From positions 97,920 to 161,919 of the forward strand of contig JAAYQU010000001.1 in the NCBI GenBank assembly GCA_012519055.1: a DNA stretch of 64,000 nucleotides, read 5' to 3'. Below, piece after piece: positions 27,482 to 38,738 of the stretch. This DNA comes from Bacteroidales bacterium (lineage in GTDB: Bacteria; Bacteroidota; Bacteroidia; Bacteroidales; Salinivirgaceae). Numbering within the stretch: position 1 is the first letter of the stretch; each line of letters begins with the position of its first letter. The notes below the pieces were generated by a model. It had not been told where the DNA came from. It was given only the letters and a program-made list of their open reading frames with translations, and did no database searches. A program made the translations under genes and the position numbers.

Positions 27482-28363
27482 ATGGCAAACCTAAAAGAGA
27501 TAAGAACCCGAATTACTTCGGTAACCAATACAAGACAGGTTACTAGTGCCATGAAAATGGTATCAGCAGCCAAATTGCGTAAAGCACAAGAAGCGGTTGC
27601 CAAAATAAGGTCTTATTCCGATAAAATGCTTGAAATTATTGATTCTGTTGGGAAATCAGTTACAGAGAGTTTCGATTCTCCCCTATTTAAACTTAAACCA
27701 ACGGGCAGTACTTTAGTAATATTGGTTACCTCAAACAAAGGACTTTGTGGTGTTTTTAATTCAGCCATTACTCGTATGGCGGTTGACTGGGTAAAAACCG
27801 AGCGCGCCGAAGAACTTGAAAATAAACAAGTAACTTTTTTAACAATTGGAAAAAAGGGATTTGATGTTATTTCAAGAATGGGATTTGACATTATTGGGCG
27901 TAATGACAATTTAGTTAATAAACCATCATACAATCTTACAACATTTTTCACTAAAACACTATTAGAAAAATATAACAACGGCGAATATCGCGAGATAATA
28001 ATATTTTACAATAGTTTTAAAAATGTTGCTACTCAGCAACCGCTAATGGAGACATTTTTGCCCATAAAAATTGAAAAGAACGATGATGAAAAACATGATG
28101 CACTTGAGTATATATTAGAACCCAATTCTGATGCGATACTCGAAGAATTAGCTCCAAAAATGTTGGAAACAGAAATGCATAAAATTATCCTCGATTCAAT
28201 TGCCTCTGAACACGGAGCACGAATGACAGCTATGCATATAGCTACCGATAACGCAACTGAATTATTAGACACGCTAACGCTTAACTACAACAAAGAACGT
28301 CAATACAGCATCACAAACGAACTACTTGAAATCGTATCTGGAGCAAATGCATTAAAGGGCTAA
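27482..28363 (+). CDS. atpG: F0F1 ATP synthase subunit gamma
   Basis: The 293-aa rotor shaft protein. The N-terminal helix is typical (RITSVTNTRQVTSAMKMVSAAKLRKAQ), and the C-terminal helix has ASEHGARMTAMHIATDNATELLD. It is the last gene of the contiguous B-E-F-H-A-G block and is followed 25 bp later by the RND exporter gene. Confidence 0.96.
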   Translation: MANLKEIRTRITSVTNTRQVTSAMKMVSAAKLRKAQEAVAKIRSYSDKMLEIIDSVGKSVTESFDSPLFKLKPTGSTLVILVTSNKGLCGVFNSAITRMAVDWVKTERAEELENKQVTFLTIGKKGFDVISRMGFDIIGRNDNLVNKPSYNLTTFFTKTLLEKYNNGEYREIIIFYNSFKNVATQQPLMETFLPIKIEKNDDEKHDALEYILEPNSDAILEELAPKMLETEMHKIILDSIASEHGARMTAMHIATDNATELLDTLTLNYNKERQYSITNELLEIVSGANALKG

Positions 28364-28388
28364 AACATTTATTTGAAGGGATACAAAA

Positions 28389-30761
28389 ATGTGGACAAGA
28401 TTTGCAGGGATTATTCTAAGATATCGTATTGGTATATTGTCATTTATCATTCTTATCACAGCATTCATGGCATATAAAGCCTTTGATGCACGTATGGCGT
28501 ATACGTATGCCCAAATGCTACCTGAGTCAGACACCACATTTGTAGAACACCTATATTTCAAACAAGTTTTTGGCGAAGAGGCAAATATGTTTGCCATTGG
28601 AGTTAAAGATCCCGACTTTTATACAAAAGATAGGTTCAACGCTTATTCAAAATTAACCCAAGAAATTAGATCACAATACGGAATTACAGATGTGCTCTCA
28701 GTTGGACAAGTTGTAAATCCATACAGAAACGATTCATTACAGATATTTGAATTCAAAAAACTATTCCCCTCAGAAGTTCAAACACAAGAAGAGCTTGATA
28801 GCTTAACTAACATATTTAAAAGTCTAAGTTTTTATGATGGTCTAGTTTATAACAATGCTGAAAATGTCTTTTTATTCGCAGTTACTCTCGATAAAAATTT
28901 ATTAAACACAAAAGAGAGAGTAGGTATAATTGACAACGTTCACAAAATAGCCGACGACTTTGCAGAGAAACATAACATTGAGCTTAGTTACAGCGGACTT
29001 CCCTACATAAGAACAGAAATAAGCAAAAAAATTAAGGAAGAGATAAAACTATTTATTGCTTTAGCTTTTATAGTTACTGCAACCGTACTGTTTCTGTTTT
29101 TTAGGTCATTCAAAGCAGTCTTTTTTTCTCTGTTAATTGTAGGTATAGGTGTTGTTTGGACTTTTGGGACACTTGGATTACTTAATTATGAAATAACTAT
29201 TCTGACGGGCATGATCCCTCCAGTGCTCATTATAATTGGAATCCCAAACAGTATTTTCATGTTAAACAAATATCACACTGAATATAAACGACATGGGAAC
29301 AAAATAAAAGCACTGCAAAGGGTTATTTCAAAAGTTGGAAATGCGGTTTTCCTCAGCAATTTAACAACAGCTGTAGGATTTGCTACCTTTATATTAACAT
29401 CGAGTGGAATATTAATTGAATTTGGAATAGTTGCCTCTTTAAACGTTATGGCACTGTTTTTAATAGCAGTTTGCCTAATTCCAATTATATTCAGTTTTCT
29501 ACCACCACCGAAGTATAGACACGTAAAACATCTTGAAAAAAAACGCACCACATTCATTATTGACAAACTTGAAACTATATCTATAAAATACAGACCTACT
29601 GTTTTTATAGTTACTGCATCTCTCATCGTAATAGCAATTTTTGGAATTAGTCGCATTCACACAACAGGATATATGGTTGACGACATTCCCCCCGATGATC
29701 CCATACTTACTGACCTAAAATTCTTTGAAAAACATTTCGATGGAGTTATGCCTGTCGAAATTTTAGTTGATACAAAAGAACCACAAGGTGCTTTTAAGCT
29801 TGAAACACTTAGGAAACTTGATGCTCTTCAAGATTCACTCTCAAAATATCCCGAGCTATCAAAACCATACTCGTTAGCTGAAGCAGCTAAGCTATTAAGG
29901 CAATCGTACTATGATGGAGATCCTCGAAGGTACAGGGTACCCATAGAACGAGAACGCTTAGCTATGGCAAAATACTTAAAAACCGATGAGAAACAGAAAA
30001 ATGTTCTTACAAACTTTCTAGATTCAGGTTTTCAAATCACACGCATGACATTACGAATGCACGATATTGGAACCGTACAAATGAAAAGCACCACACAAAA
30101 AATTGAAAACAATATAAAATCTATTTTCCCCGATAGCTTATACTATACACTTTTGACAGGAACAAGCATTGTTTTTGCAAAAGGAACACAATATCTTATC
30201 AAAAACCTTTTTACAAGCCTTGCAATTGCCATATCATTTATTGCATTGGTATTCTTATTCTTACTTGGAAGTTGGAGAATTGCACTGATAGGATTAATAC
30301 CCAATTTAATTCCACAACTAATGACAGCAGCATTAATGGGATATTTTGGAATACCAATTAAACCCTCAACAATCCTTATTTTTAGCATTGCATTTTGTAT
30401 CTCAGTTGATAACACAATTCACTTCCTATCTAAGTATATGCAAGAAATGAGGGTGTTAAATTGGAACACAGGAGAAGCGGTTAAAGCTGCCAGACGCGAA
30501 GTTGGAATAAGCATGATGTACACAAGCACAGTACTACTTTTCGGATTTGCGATCTTTGCAGCATCAGAGTTTGGAGGAACAAAAGCACTAGGAACACTTG
30601 TTGGTTTAACACTTTTTTTCGCTATGATTTCAAACCTAGTCATATTGCCATCACTGTTATTAACTTTTGAAAAAACAATTACAACAAAAGCGTTTAAACA
30701 ATCAGCTTTACAAATGCCCTCGGAAGATGAAAACAACGGCTTTAACAATAATGAAAAGTAA
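28389..30761 (+). CDS. RND/MMPL-family exporter
   Basis: The 790-aa protein has the RND layout: helix 1 (about 10-30), a large periplasmic loop (about 35-215), five helices (about 218-375), a helix near 395-415, a second large loop (about 420-600) and five more helices (about 600-765). The sterol-sensing-like motif regions (GMIPPVLIIIGIPNSIFMLNKYH and, in the second half, FSIAFCISVDNTIHFLSKY) resemble the predicted-exporter group COG1033 that includes lipid and hopanoid transporters. It follows atpG by 25 bp and precedes the epimerase by 9 bp. The substrate is unknown; membrane lipids or lipid-linked material are plausible. Confidence 0.85.
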   Translation: MWTRFAGIILRYRIGILSFIILITAFMAYKAFDARMAYTYAQMLPESDTTFVEHLYFKQVFGEEANMFAIGVKDPDFYTKDRFNAYSKLTQEIRSQYGITDVLSVGQVVNPYRNDSLQIFEFKKLFPSEVQTQEELDSLTNIFKSLSFYDGLVYNNAENVFLFAVTLDKNLLNTKERVGIIDNVHKIADDFAEKHNIELSYSGLPYIRTEISKKIKEEIKLFIALAFIVTATVLFLFFRSFKAVFFSLLIVGIGVVWTFGTLGLLNYEITILTGMIPPVLIIIGIPNSIFMLNKYHTEYKRHGNKIKALQRVISKVGNAVFLSNLTTAVGFATFILTSSGILIEFGIVASLNVMALFLIAVCLIPIIFSFLPPPKYRHVKHLEKKRTTFIIDKLETISIKYRPTVFIVTASLIVIAIFGISRIHTTGYMVDDIPPDDPILTDLKFFEKHFDGVMPVEILVDTKEPQGAFKLETLRKLDALQDSLSKYPELSKPYSLAEAAKLLRQSYYDGDPRRYRVPIERERLAMAKYLKTDEKQKNVLTNFLDSGFQITRMTLRMHDIGTVQMKSTTQKIENNIKSIFPDSLYYTLLTGTSIVFAKGTQYLIKNLFTSLAIAISFIALVFLFLLGSWRIALIGLIPNLIPQLMTAALMGYFGIPIKPSTILIFSIAFCISVDNTIHFLSKYMQEMRVLNWNTGEAVKAARREVGISMMYTSTVLLFGFAIFAASEFGGTKALGTLVGLTLFFAMISNLVILPSLLLTFEKTITTKAFKQSALQMPSEDENNGFNNNEK

Positions 30762-30770
30762 AATATTAAC

Positions 30771-31748
30771 ATGAGGACTACAAACAAAAAATTAAAAAAG
30801 ATATTAGTAACAGGAGGAGCTGGATTTATTGGGAGTGCCATGGCTAAACGGCTTATGGAAGATGAAAAAAACTATGTGGTCATCGTTGATAATCTTTCAA
30901 CTGGTAATATTGGAAAAATTCCACCACTTGACAGCAGACCAAGAATGTGGAAATTTATCAAATGTGATGTTAACAACTATCACGATATTGCCGAAGTTAT
31001 GCTTAGCTATAAATTTGATTATATTTTTCATTACGCTGCTGTAGTAGGAGTATCACGAACACAAGAAAACCCAGTTTGGGTACTTAATGATATCGAAGGA
31101 ATTAAAAACATTCTTAGTATTGCGAAAAACACGGGAGTTAAAAGAGTATTTTACAGTAGCTCATCAGAAATATACGGAGAACCCGTAGAAATACCTCAAC
31201 ATGTTTATACCACTCCGCTTAATAGCCGACTTCCATATGCGATCGTAAAAAACGTGGGAGAAGCATTTTTAAGAAGCTATCAACAAGAGTACGGGCTTAA
31301 CTATACCATATTTAGATTTTTCAACACATACGGTCCTAAACAATCTAAGGACTTTGTAATAAGCAAGTTCATCAACAAAGCTCTGCGCAACGAGGATTTG
31401 ACGATTTATGGTGATGGTCATCAAACACGAACTTTTTGTTATATAGACGACAACGTAGAAACGTGTTACAAAATTTTTGAAAATGATCTGTTGATCAATG
31501 ATGTGATTAACATTGGCGGTAGTGAAGAAGTTGCCATTTTAGATCTTGCAAAACTTGTTATCGAAAAAACCGGTAGCAAGTCGAAAATAGTACACGTACC
31601 ACCTTTAAAAGATGGGGATATGAAAAGACGAAAACCTGAAAACACTCCAATGATAGAAATTTTAGCACGTCCTCTCCTTTCTTTAGAAGATGGTATTGAA
31701 AAAATTTTGAAAACTGGTTTGTTTGAAACAGACATTCAAAACTCGTAA
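30771..31748 (+). CDS. NAD-dependent sugar-nucleotide epimerase/dehydratase
   Basis: A 325-aa extended short-chain dehydrogenase. It has the dinucleotide motif GGAGFIG (15-21), the active-site Ser run SSSSEIYG (about 129-136) and the catalytic pair Y156/K160 (PYAIVK). This group includes UDP-glucuronate decarboxylases and UDP-hexose 4-epimerases; the exact substrate cannot be told. The context between a lipid-type exporter and a polyprenyl synthase suggests sugar-nucleotide supply for envelope glycans. Confidence 0.87.
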   Translation: MRTTNKKLKKILVTGGAGFIGSAMAKRLMEDEKNYVVIVDNLSTGNIGKIPPLDSRPRMWKFIKCDVNNYHDIAEVMLSYKFDYIFHYAAVVGVSRTQENPVWVLNDIEGIKNILSIAKNTGVKRVFYSSSSEIYGEPVEIPQHVYTTPLNSRLPYAIVKNVGEAFLRSYQQEYGLNYTIFRFFNTYGPKQSKDFVISKFINKALRNEDLTIYGDGHQTRTFCYIDDNVETCYKIFENDLLINDVINIGGSEEVAILDLAKLVIEKTGSKSKIVHVPPLKDGDMKRRKPENTPMIEILARPLLSLEDGIEKILKTGLFETDIQNS

Positions 31749-31790
31749 AAAAATGTTCTTTAACTAAAATTTAATTCCAATTAAGAGACA

Positions 31791-32771
31791 ATGAAAGTTT
31801 TAACATACACAGAAATACAAGAACATCTTAATAGATCACTTGAAGCTATTAATTACGGGTTTAAACCCAAAAACTTATATGATCCTATTCGCTATTCCAT
31901 GTCAGTAGGCGGCAAACGCATAAGACCCATACTTACAATTTTGTCAGCACAAATTTTTGGAGCAAATTACGAAAAAGCTTTGCCAGCTGCACTTGCCATT
32001 GAGATATTTCATAACAGTACTCTACTACACGACGATATAATGGATAAATCATCAGTAAGGAGAGGGCAGCCAACTGTTTACAAAAAATGGAATACCAATA
32101 TTGCAATTTTAGCAGGAGATGCAATGATAATTCAGGCATATAAACATTTATCAGATGTTGATCCCAAGTACATTAGCGATATTGCAAACGTATTCAACAA
32201 AACAAACTTGCAAGTATGCGAAGGTCAACAATATGATCTTGACTATGAAAATGAATTTTCTGTAAGAATTGAAGATTATATTGAAATGATACGACTAAAG
32301 ACCAGCGTTTTACTCGCTGCATCTGCAAAAATTGGAGCCATTATTGGAGAAGCAACTGTTGAAGAGCAGGATATTTTATATGACTTTGGCGAAAATTTAG
32401 GGTTAGCTTTTCAACTTCAAGACGACTATTTAGACGCATTTGGAGACACAAAAACATTCGGGAAAAAAATCGGTGACGATATTATTACTAAAAAACGTAC
32501 TTTTTTGTTAATCAAAGCATTAGAGCTATCAAAAGGTGAATATCATGATCTGCTTATTGGGCTAATAAACAACGAAAAAATAAAAGAAAAGGAAAAAATC
32601 GATAAGGTTATCGAAATTTATCGTAAATTGAACATCGATAAAATTACAAACGAATATATAAACAAACATTTCAACAAAGCCTTCGATAATCTAACAAAAC
32701 TCAAAGAAAATGGTTATGATATTGAACCTTTAATTGAATATTGTAAAAAACTATCGGCAAGAAAAAACTAA
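31791..32771 (+). CDS. Trans-polyprenyl diphosphate synthase
   Basis: A 326-aa prenyl elongase. The two aspartate-rich motifs are DDIMD (81-85) and DDYLD (211-215), and the basic GGKRIRP block is present. The length of the chain it makes (farnesyl, octaprenyl for menaquinone, or longer) cannot be read reliably. It may supply the menaquinone side chain, given MqnC in the same window. It is 26 bp before atpD. Confidence 0.9.
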   Translation: MKVLTYTEIQEHLNRSLEAINYGFKPKNLYDPIRYSMSVGGKRIRPILTILSAQIFGANYEKALPAALAIEIFHNSTLLHDDIMDKSSVRRGQPTVYKKWNTNIAILAGDAMIIQAYKHLSDVDPKYISDIANVFNKTNLQVCEGQQYDLDYENEFSVRIEDYIEMIRLKTSVLLAASAKIGAIIGEATVEEQDILYDFGENLGLAFQLQDDYLDAFGDTKTFGKKIGDDIITKKRTFLLIKALELSKGEYHDLLIGLINNEKIKEKEKIDKVIEIYRKLNIDKITNEYINKHFNKAFDNLTKLKENGYDIEPLIEYCKKLSARKN

Positions 32772-32779
32772 AATATTAA

Positions 32780-34309
<1,530 letters not shown>

Positions 34310-34315
34310 CAAGAT

Positions 34316-34564
34316 ATGCAAATAGAGATTATATCGCCGGAAAGCACACTTTTTACGGGAGATGTAAAACAGGTAAGGGTGCCGGGTAGCATCGGCTCCT
34401 TTGCTGTATTGCATAATCACGCTCCAATAACATCGACATTAGAAAAAGGAGTTATAAAAATTACACAACACGACGGAGAAGAGGTAAATTTAGATATTTT
34501 GGGTGGTGTAATCCAAGTAAAAAATAATAATGTCAAAATATTAGTCTTCAGCGAAGAGAATTAA
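34316..34564 (+). CDS. atpC: F0F1 ATP synthase subunit epsilon, short form
   Basis: An 82-aa protein with the N-terminal beta-sandwich of epsilon (IISPESTLFTGDVKQVRVPGS and the GSFAVLHNHAP block). It stops before the two-helix C-terminal domain that inhibits E. coli F1 (139 aa). This short form is common in Bacteroidota. It is 6 bp after atpD. Confidence 0.92.
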   Translation: MQIEIISPESTLFTGDVKQVRVPGSIGSFAVLHNHAPITSTLEKGVIKITQHDGEEVNLDILGGVIQVKNNNVKILVFSEEN

Positions 34565-34591
34565 TATTACACAGTGCGACTTTTTAATGTA

Positions 34592-35596
34592 ATGAACAAA
34601 ATTCAAAAGATTTTAGTAATCAGATTTAGTTCAATTGGAGATATAGTGCTTACAACACCGCTGTTGCGGGCAATTAAAAAAGAGCGTCCAGAAATAGAAA
34701 TACATTTTTTGGTAAAAAGACAGTTCTACCCAGTTGTGGAACATAATCCAAATATCGATAAAATACACAAGTATCGAGGATATTTAAATGATACAATAGA
34801 ATCTTTACGTGCCGAGAAGTACGACTTTATTGTTGATCTTCAAAATAATATACGTAGTCACAGAATTAAAAGAAAATTAGGCGTAAGGTCCGCGAAAGTA
34901 AATAAACTGAATATAAAAAAGTGGCTTTACGTAAACTTTAAAATCAACAAACTACCTGATATACACATTGTTGATAGATATTTTGAAACACTATCAACAC
35001 TAGGTGTAAAAAATGATTTCAAGGGCTTAGAGGTTTATTCTGAACCTAATGCGGAAAAGATTTTTGAGAAATTAATCGGTTTCGAGAAAAAAAACTATGT
35101 AGTTGTAGCAACAGGAGCAGCCCACTATACAAAGCAAATCCCGAGTAAAATTTTAATTGAAATACTGAACAAAATTAACAAACCTGTAATATTCACAGGA
35201 AGCTCAGGTGATATGCCAAAAGCCAAAAAAGTAATAAAAAAACTAACATGTTCAACTTTTAATGCGTGCGGTATTTGCACTATTGGTCAAACTTCTGAAA
35301 TAGTCAAACACTCGAAAGTTGTAATCACTCCCGATACGGGGGTTATGCACATTGCCGCTGCACATTACCGTCCCACCATTTCAATGTGGGGGAACACGGT
35401 GCCTGCATTTGGAATGTACCCTTATATGCCTCAAAATCAAGACTTATACTATATAGCAGAAGTCGATAATCTTAAATGCAGACCATGTTCAAAAATAGGT
35501 TATAAAAAGTGTCCTAAAAAGCATTTTAATTGCATGAAAAACCAAGATATTGACAAAATTGTAGATAAAATTGAACACTTTTGGCAATTGGAGTAA
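34592..35596 (+). CDS. Glycosyltransferase family 9 (heptosyltransferase-like)
   Basis: A GT-B fold transferase of about 334 aa with the GT9 start KILVIRFSSIGDIVLTTPLLRA and the C-terminal donor-site block TPDTGVMHIAAAH. GT9 enzymes add heptose or related sugars to the lipopolysaccharide inner core. I chose the ATG at 34592 over an in-frame GTG at 34574 because the core fold begins immediately after it. A cysteine-rich tail is present (KCRPCSKIGYKKCPKKHFNC). It lies 27 bp after atpC and may be read from the same transcript. Confidence 0.88.
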   Translation: MNKIQKILVIRFSSIGDIVLTTPLLRAIKKERPEIEIHFLVKRQFYPVVEHNPNIDKIHKYRGYLNDTIESLRAEKYDFIVDLQNNIRSHRIKRKLGVRSAKVNKLNIKKWLYVNFKINKLPDIHIVDRYFETLSTLGVKNDFKGLEVYSEPNAEKIFEKLIGFEKKNYVVVATGAAHYTKQIPSKILIEILNKINKPVIFTGSSGDMPKAKKVIKKLTCSTFNACGICTIGQTSEIVKHSKVVITPDTGVMHIAAAHYRPTISMWGNTVPAFGMYPYMPQNQDLYYIAEVDNLKCRPCSKIGYKKCPKKHFNCMKNQDIDKIVDKIEHFWQLE

Positions 35597-35699
35597 ATTA
35601 TTCATAAACGTAGAGCACTAATCATAATTAAGTCTATAGCTACTACATGAGATTAATCATACTTAATACACTCTACAACGGTAAAAAGCAAATATTTAT

Positions 35700-36995
35700 A
35701 TGAGCCAATCACAATCTAAAGTCTTATTGAACGGTCCTATAAAGCGAAGCGAGGTCGAACTTATGGCTCCTGCCGGTAATTTTGAATCGTTACAAGCAGC
35801 TATTCAGGGAGGTGCCGATTCTGTTTATTTTGGTATTGGTCGTCTAAATATGAGGTCAAAATCGTCAATAAATTTCACGATAGACGATTTGCCAGAAATT
35901 GTTAGGCGATGCAAAGAAAGCAATACTCTTACATATCTGACAGTCAACACTATTATATACGATAGCGATATAGATGAAATGAAACAAATAGTTGATGCAG
36001 CCAAAAAATATGGAGTTTCAGCAATCATTGCTTCAGATATTGCAACACTTCAATATGCATCGACACAAGGGGTTGAAATACACGCTTCTACACAAATGAA
36101 TATTACCAATATTGAATCACTGAGGTTTTATTCGCAATGGATTGATGTGGCTGTGTTGGCACGTGAACTAAACCTTAACCAAGTATCATACATTACAAGA
36201 AAAATAAAAGAAGATAATATTCGAGGTCCAAAAGGAGATTTAGTTAGAATTGAGATGTTTGCTCATGGTGCATTGTGTATGGCTGTTTCAGGTAAATGCT
36301 ATCTAAGTCTTCACGAAACAGGTGCATCGGCAAATCGTGGGGCATGCCAACAAACATGCAGAAAGGGCTACATAGTAACCGAAAAAGAGACAGGTAATGA
36401 ATTAGAGATTGATAATGAGTATATTATGTCGCCCAAAGATTTGTGCACAATAGGTTTTTTAAACAAAATCATTGATTCAGGTGTCAGGGTGTTAAAAATT
36501 GAAGGACGTGCCCGTGGTCCCGAATACGTAAAAAAAACCTGTCAAATATACAACAAAGCGTTAGAGGCATTAGAAACCAATAGTTACACTAACGAAAATA
36601 TTGAAATATGGAAACGCGAATTGTCAACAGTATTTAATCGCGGATTTTGGGATGGATACTATTTAGGGCAACGTTTAGGCGAATGGAGCAATGTTTACGG
36701 AAGCAAAGCAACCCACTCTAAAGCTTATATTGCTAAGGTAACTAACTATTTCTCAAACATTAATGTTATTGAATTAAAGATAGAAAGCGGATCTCTTTCC
36801 GTTGGACAGAAAGTTATGATAATAGGTCCAACAACAGGTGTGTATGAGTTTGTTATTGAGGAAATTAGAGTGGAAAACAAAAGTGTTGCGAAAGCGGTGA
36901 AGGGTAATGTTATCTCTGTGCCAACTAAAGAATTAGTCAGAAGGGGTGATAAGTTATACGCATTTGTAGAAAACGAAACAATTAAAATTTCATAA
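35700..36995 (+). CDS. U32-family protein (RlhA/YegQ/UbiU-like)
   Basis: A 431-aa U32 protein: PAGNFESLQAAIQGGADSVYFG start, HASTQMNITN strand and the Cys-rich block SGKCYLSLHETGAS-NRGACQQTCRKGY (C-x-C pattern around residues 200-225, cut here by one residue). In E. coli, U32 relatives act as tRNA/rRNA hydroxylases or as peptidases and bind an iron-sulfur cluster through such Cys. A beta-barrel C-terminal domain (about 345-431) is present. Which reaction this one catalyses is unknown. It stands alone between a GT9 gene and an O-antigen-ligase-like gene. Confidence 0.82.
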   Translation: MSQSQSKVLLNGPIKRSEVELMAPAGNFESLQAAIQGGADSVYFGIGRLNMRSKSSINFTIDDLPEIVRRCKESNTLTYLTVNTIIYDSDIDEMKQIVDAAKKYGVSAIIASDIATLQYASTQGVEIHASTQMNITNIESLRFYSQWIDVAVLARELNLNQVSYITRKIKEDNIRGPKGDLVRIEMFAHGALCMAVSGKCYLSLHETGASANRGACQQTCRKGYIVTEKETGNELEIDNEYIMSPKDLCTIGFLNKIIDSGVRVLKIEGRARGPEYVKKTCQIYNKALEALETNSYTNENIEIWKRELSTVFNRGFWDGYYLGQRLGEWSNVYGSKATHSKAYIAKVTNYFSNINVIELKIESGSLSVGQKVMIIGPTTGVYEFVIEEIRVENKSVAKAVKGNVISVPTKELVRRGDKLYAFVENETIKIS

Positions 36996-37083
36996 GCTAA
37001 ATGCTTTTAAAGTCACATACAACAATATTGGATTAAAAATCGTTTTATGATTTTACGTATATTTATCAAATATTGATTATTCT

Positions 37084-38664
37084 ATGCGCAATATATCTCT
37101 GTTTAACATACGTAACTTGTTCATGTTGGGATTGCTCACTATTGTGGCATCACTTCCATCATCGCCGTATTTCACGAGTATTGGACAGTGGATACTAGTT
37201 TTAGCGTGGTTAGCCGATAAAAACCTTATAACTAAAGTTAAAGGCATACTTAAAAACAAGACCCTTATTGCATTTCTAAGTTTTTATATATTACACGCAT
37301 TGAGCCTGTTATGGACAACAGACTACCAGTATGGATTACACGATTTAAAAATAAAACTACCCTTTTTAATACTTCCTTTAATACTTGCCACATCGGCACC
37401 TTTAAACCCAAAAGAGTTAAAAGTACTCTTTTGGGTTTTTATTTTATCTGTTTTTACAGTGTCATTAATTGGAATATATACCATATCCTTTACGGAACAA
37501 GGACAAACTGCAGATTATAGAAATATGTCTCGTTTCATAAGCCATATACGATTTTCACTTATGTTGAATTTATCTATTGTGGCACTGCTATTTATTGCTT
37601 TTGAAAACCTGCAAACAAAAACGGTTCTAAAAGTAATATGTCTAATCCTATCACTTTACTTTGTCTTTTTTATATTGATAATGAAATCATTAACAGGAAT
37701 TGTTGTTTTAGGAGCACTATTTTTGTTATTGTTTTTTTATTTTATTAAAAAAATTAAGTCTGAGGTTGGTAGGTGGGTTTTATATGTCTTTTTAATTTTC
37801 TCTATACTATTTTCTGTTTCATATGTTGTACGTTCTTACGCCAAATACTCATATCGTGCTGATGAAGCTTTTGATAAACTTGAAAAAACAACCATTAACG
37901 GCAACTTATACTATCACGACACAACTTCATCACAAAGAGAAAATGGATTTTTGGTTAATATAAACGTATGTCAAAAAGAGCTAAAGCAAGAATGGAATAA
38001 AATTGCAAATACTCATTATGACTCACTTGGAGCAAACAATTATCAAATTAAATACACTTTAATAAGATATCTCACCAGCAAAGGATTAACTAAGGATTCT
38101 GTCGGAATTTCAAAACTTACAAAAAGGGATATCATCGCTATTGAAAACGGCATAGCCAACCATATTTTCTTAAATAAATTTAGCTTATATCCGAGGCTAT
38201 ATGAACTATTCTGGGAATACGAATATTACAAATCGGGCAGACAAATAGGTGGACAAAGTGTTGTTCAACGGCTTTATTATATTGAGGCTGGTTGGAATAT
38301 TTTTTTAGATAATAAAATTATTGGTGTTGGTGTTGGCGATGTCCAATCTGCATATGACAATTACTATATTACAACTGATAGCCCTATAGAACCTGCTTTT
38401 AGACTAAGAGCTCATAATCAGTATTTAACGTTTTTACTTACTTTTGGTATATTGGGATTTATTGTAATAATCTTTAGCCAGTTTTACCCTGCGTACAGGC
38501 TAAAAAAACAGGGGAATTTATCAGAATTGTTCATTCCATTCATAGTTATAGTCCTTCTTTCAATGTTAAATGAAGATTCTCTTGAAACGCAAGCAGGTGC
38601 GACATTTTATGCGTTTTTTTATTCTCTATTTACGTGGGGATTAAGAAAACCTGAAATTAGTTAA
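37084..38664 (+). CDS. O-antigen ligase/polymerase-like membrane protein
   Basis: A 526-aa protein with about ten or more membrane helices and one large non-membrane region (about 250-390). The C-terminal block RLRAHNQYLTFLLTFGILGF is typical of the Wzy/WaaL (O-antigen ligase) superfamily. Inferred: joins or polymerises surface glycans in the outer leaflet of the inner membrane. The large loop (rich in charged residues, DKLEKTTINGNLYYHD and following) is longer than in many homologues. Convergent with the TonB receptor gene. Confidence 0.82.
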   Translation: MRNISLFNIRNLFMLGLLTIVASLPSSPYFTSIGQWILVLAWLADKNLITKVKGILKNKTLIAFLSFYILHALSLLWTTDYQYGLHDLKIKLPFLILPLILATSAPLNPKELKVLFWVFILSVFTVSLIGIYTISFTEQGQTADYRNMSRFISHIRFSLMLNLSIVALLFIAFENLQTKTVLKVICLILSLYFVFFILIMKSLTGIVVLGALFLLLFFYFIKKIKSEVGRWVLYVFLIFSILFSVSYVVRSYAKYSYRADEAFDKLEKTTINGNLYYHDTTSSQRENGFLVNINVCQKELKQEWNKIANTHYDSLGANNYQIKYTLIRYLTSKGLTKDSVGISKLTKRDIIAIENGIANHIFLNKFSLYPRLYELFWEYEYYKSGRQIGGQSVVQRLYYIEAGWNIFLDNKIIGVGVGDVQSAYDNYYITTDSPIEPAFRLRAHNQYLTFLLTFGILGFIVIIFSQFYPAYRLKKQGNLSELFIPFIVIVLLSMLNEDSLETQAGATFYAFFYSLFTWGLRKPEIS

Positions 38665-38738
38665 AAGTTTATAAAGATTTGACTATTTTAAAATTACAAT
38701 TGGTATAACTTTCCGCTCTCTACTTCTAGAGCGTCTGA

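Noticed and set aside
34574..34591. GTG start for the GT9 gene
   Set aside because: The ATG at 34592 sits right before the conserved fold and gives the usual length; the six extra codons add nothing recognisable.
38714..38733. Hairpin (CGCTCT/AGAGCG) between the O-antigen-ligase-like gene and the TonB receptor
   Set aside because: Only 6 bp with no T tract; too weak to call a terminator.
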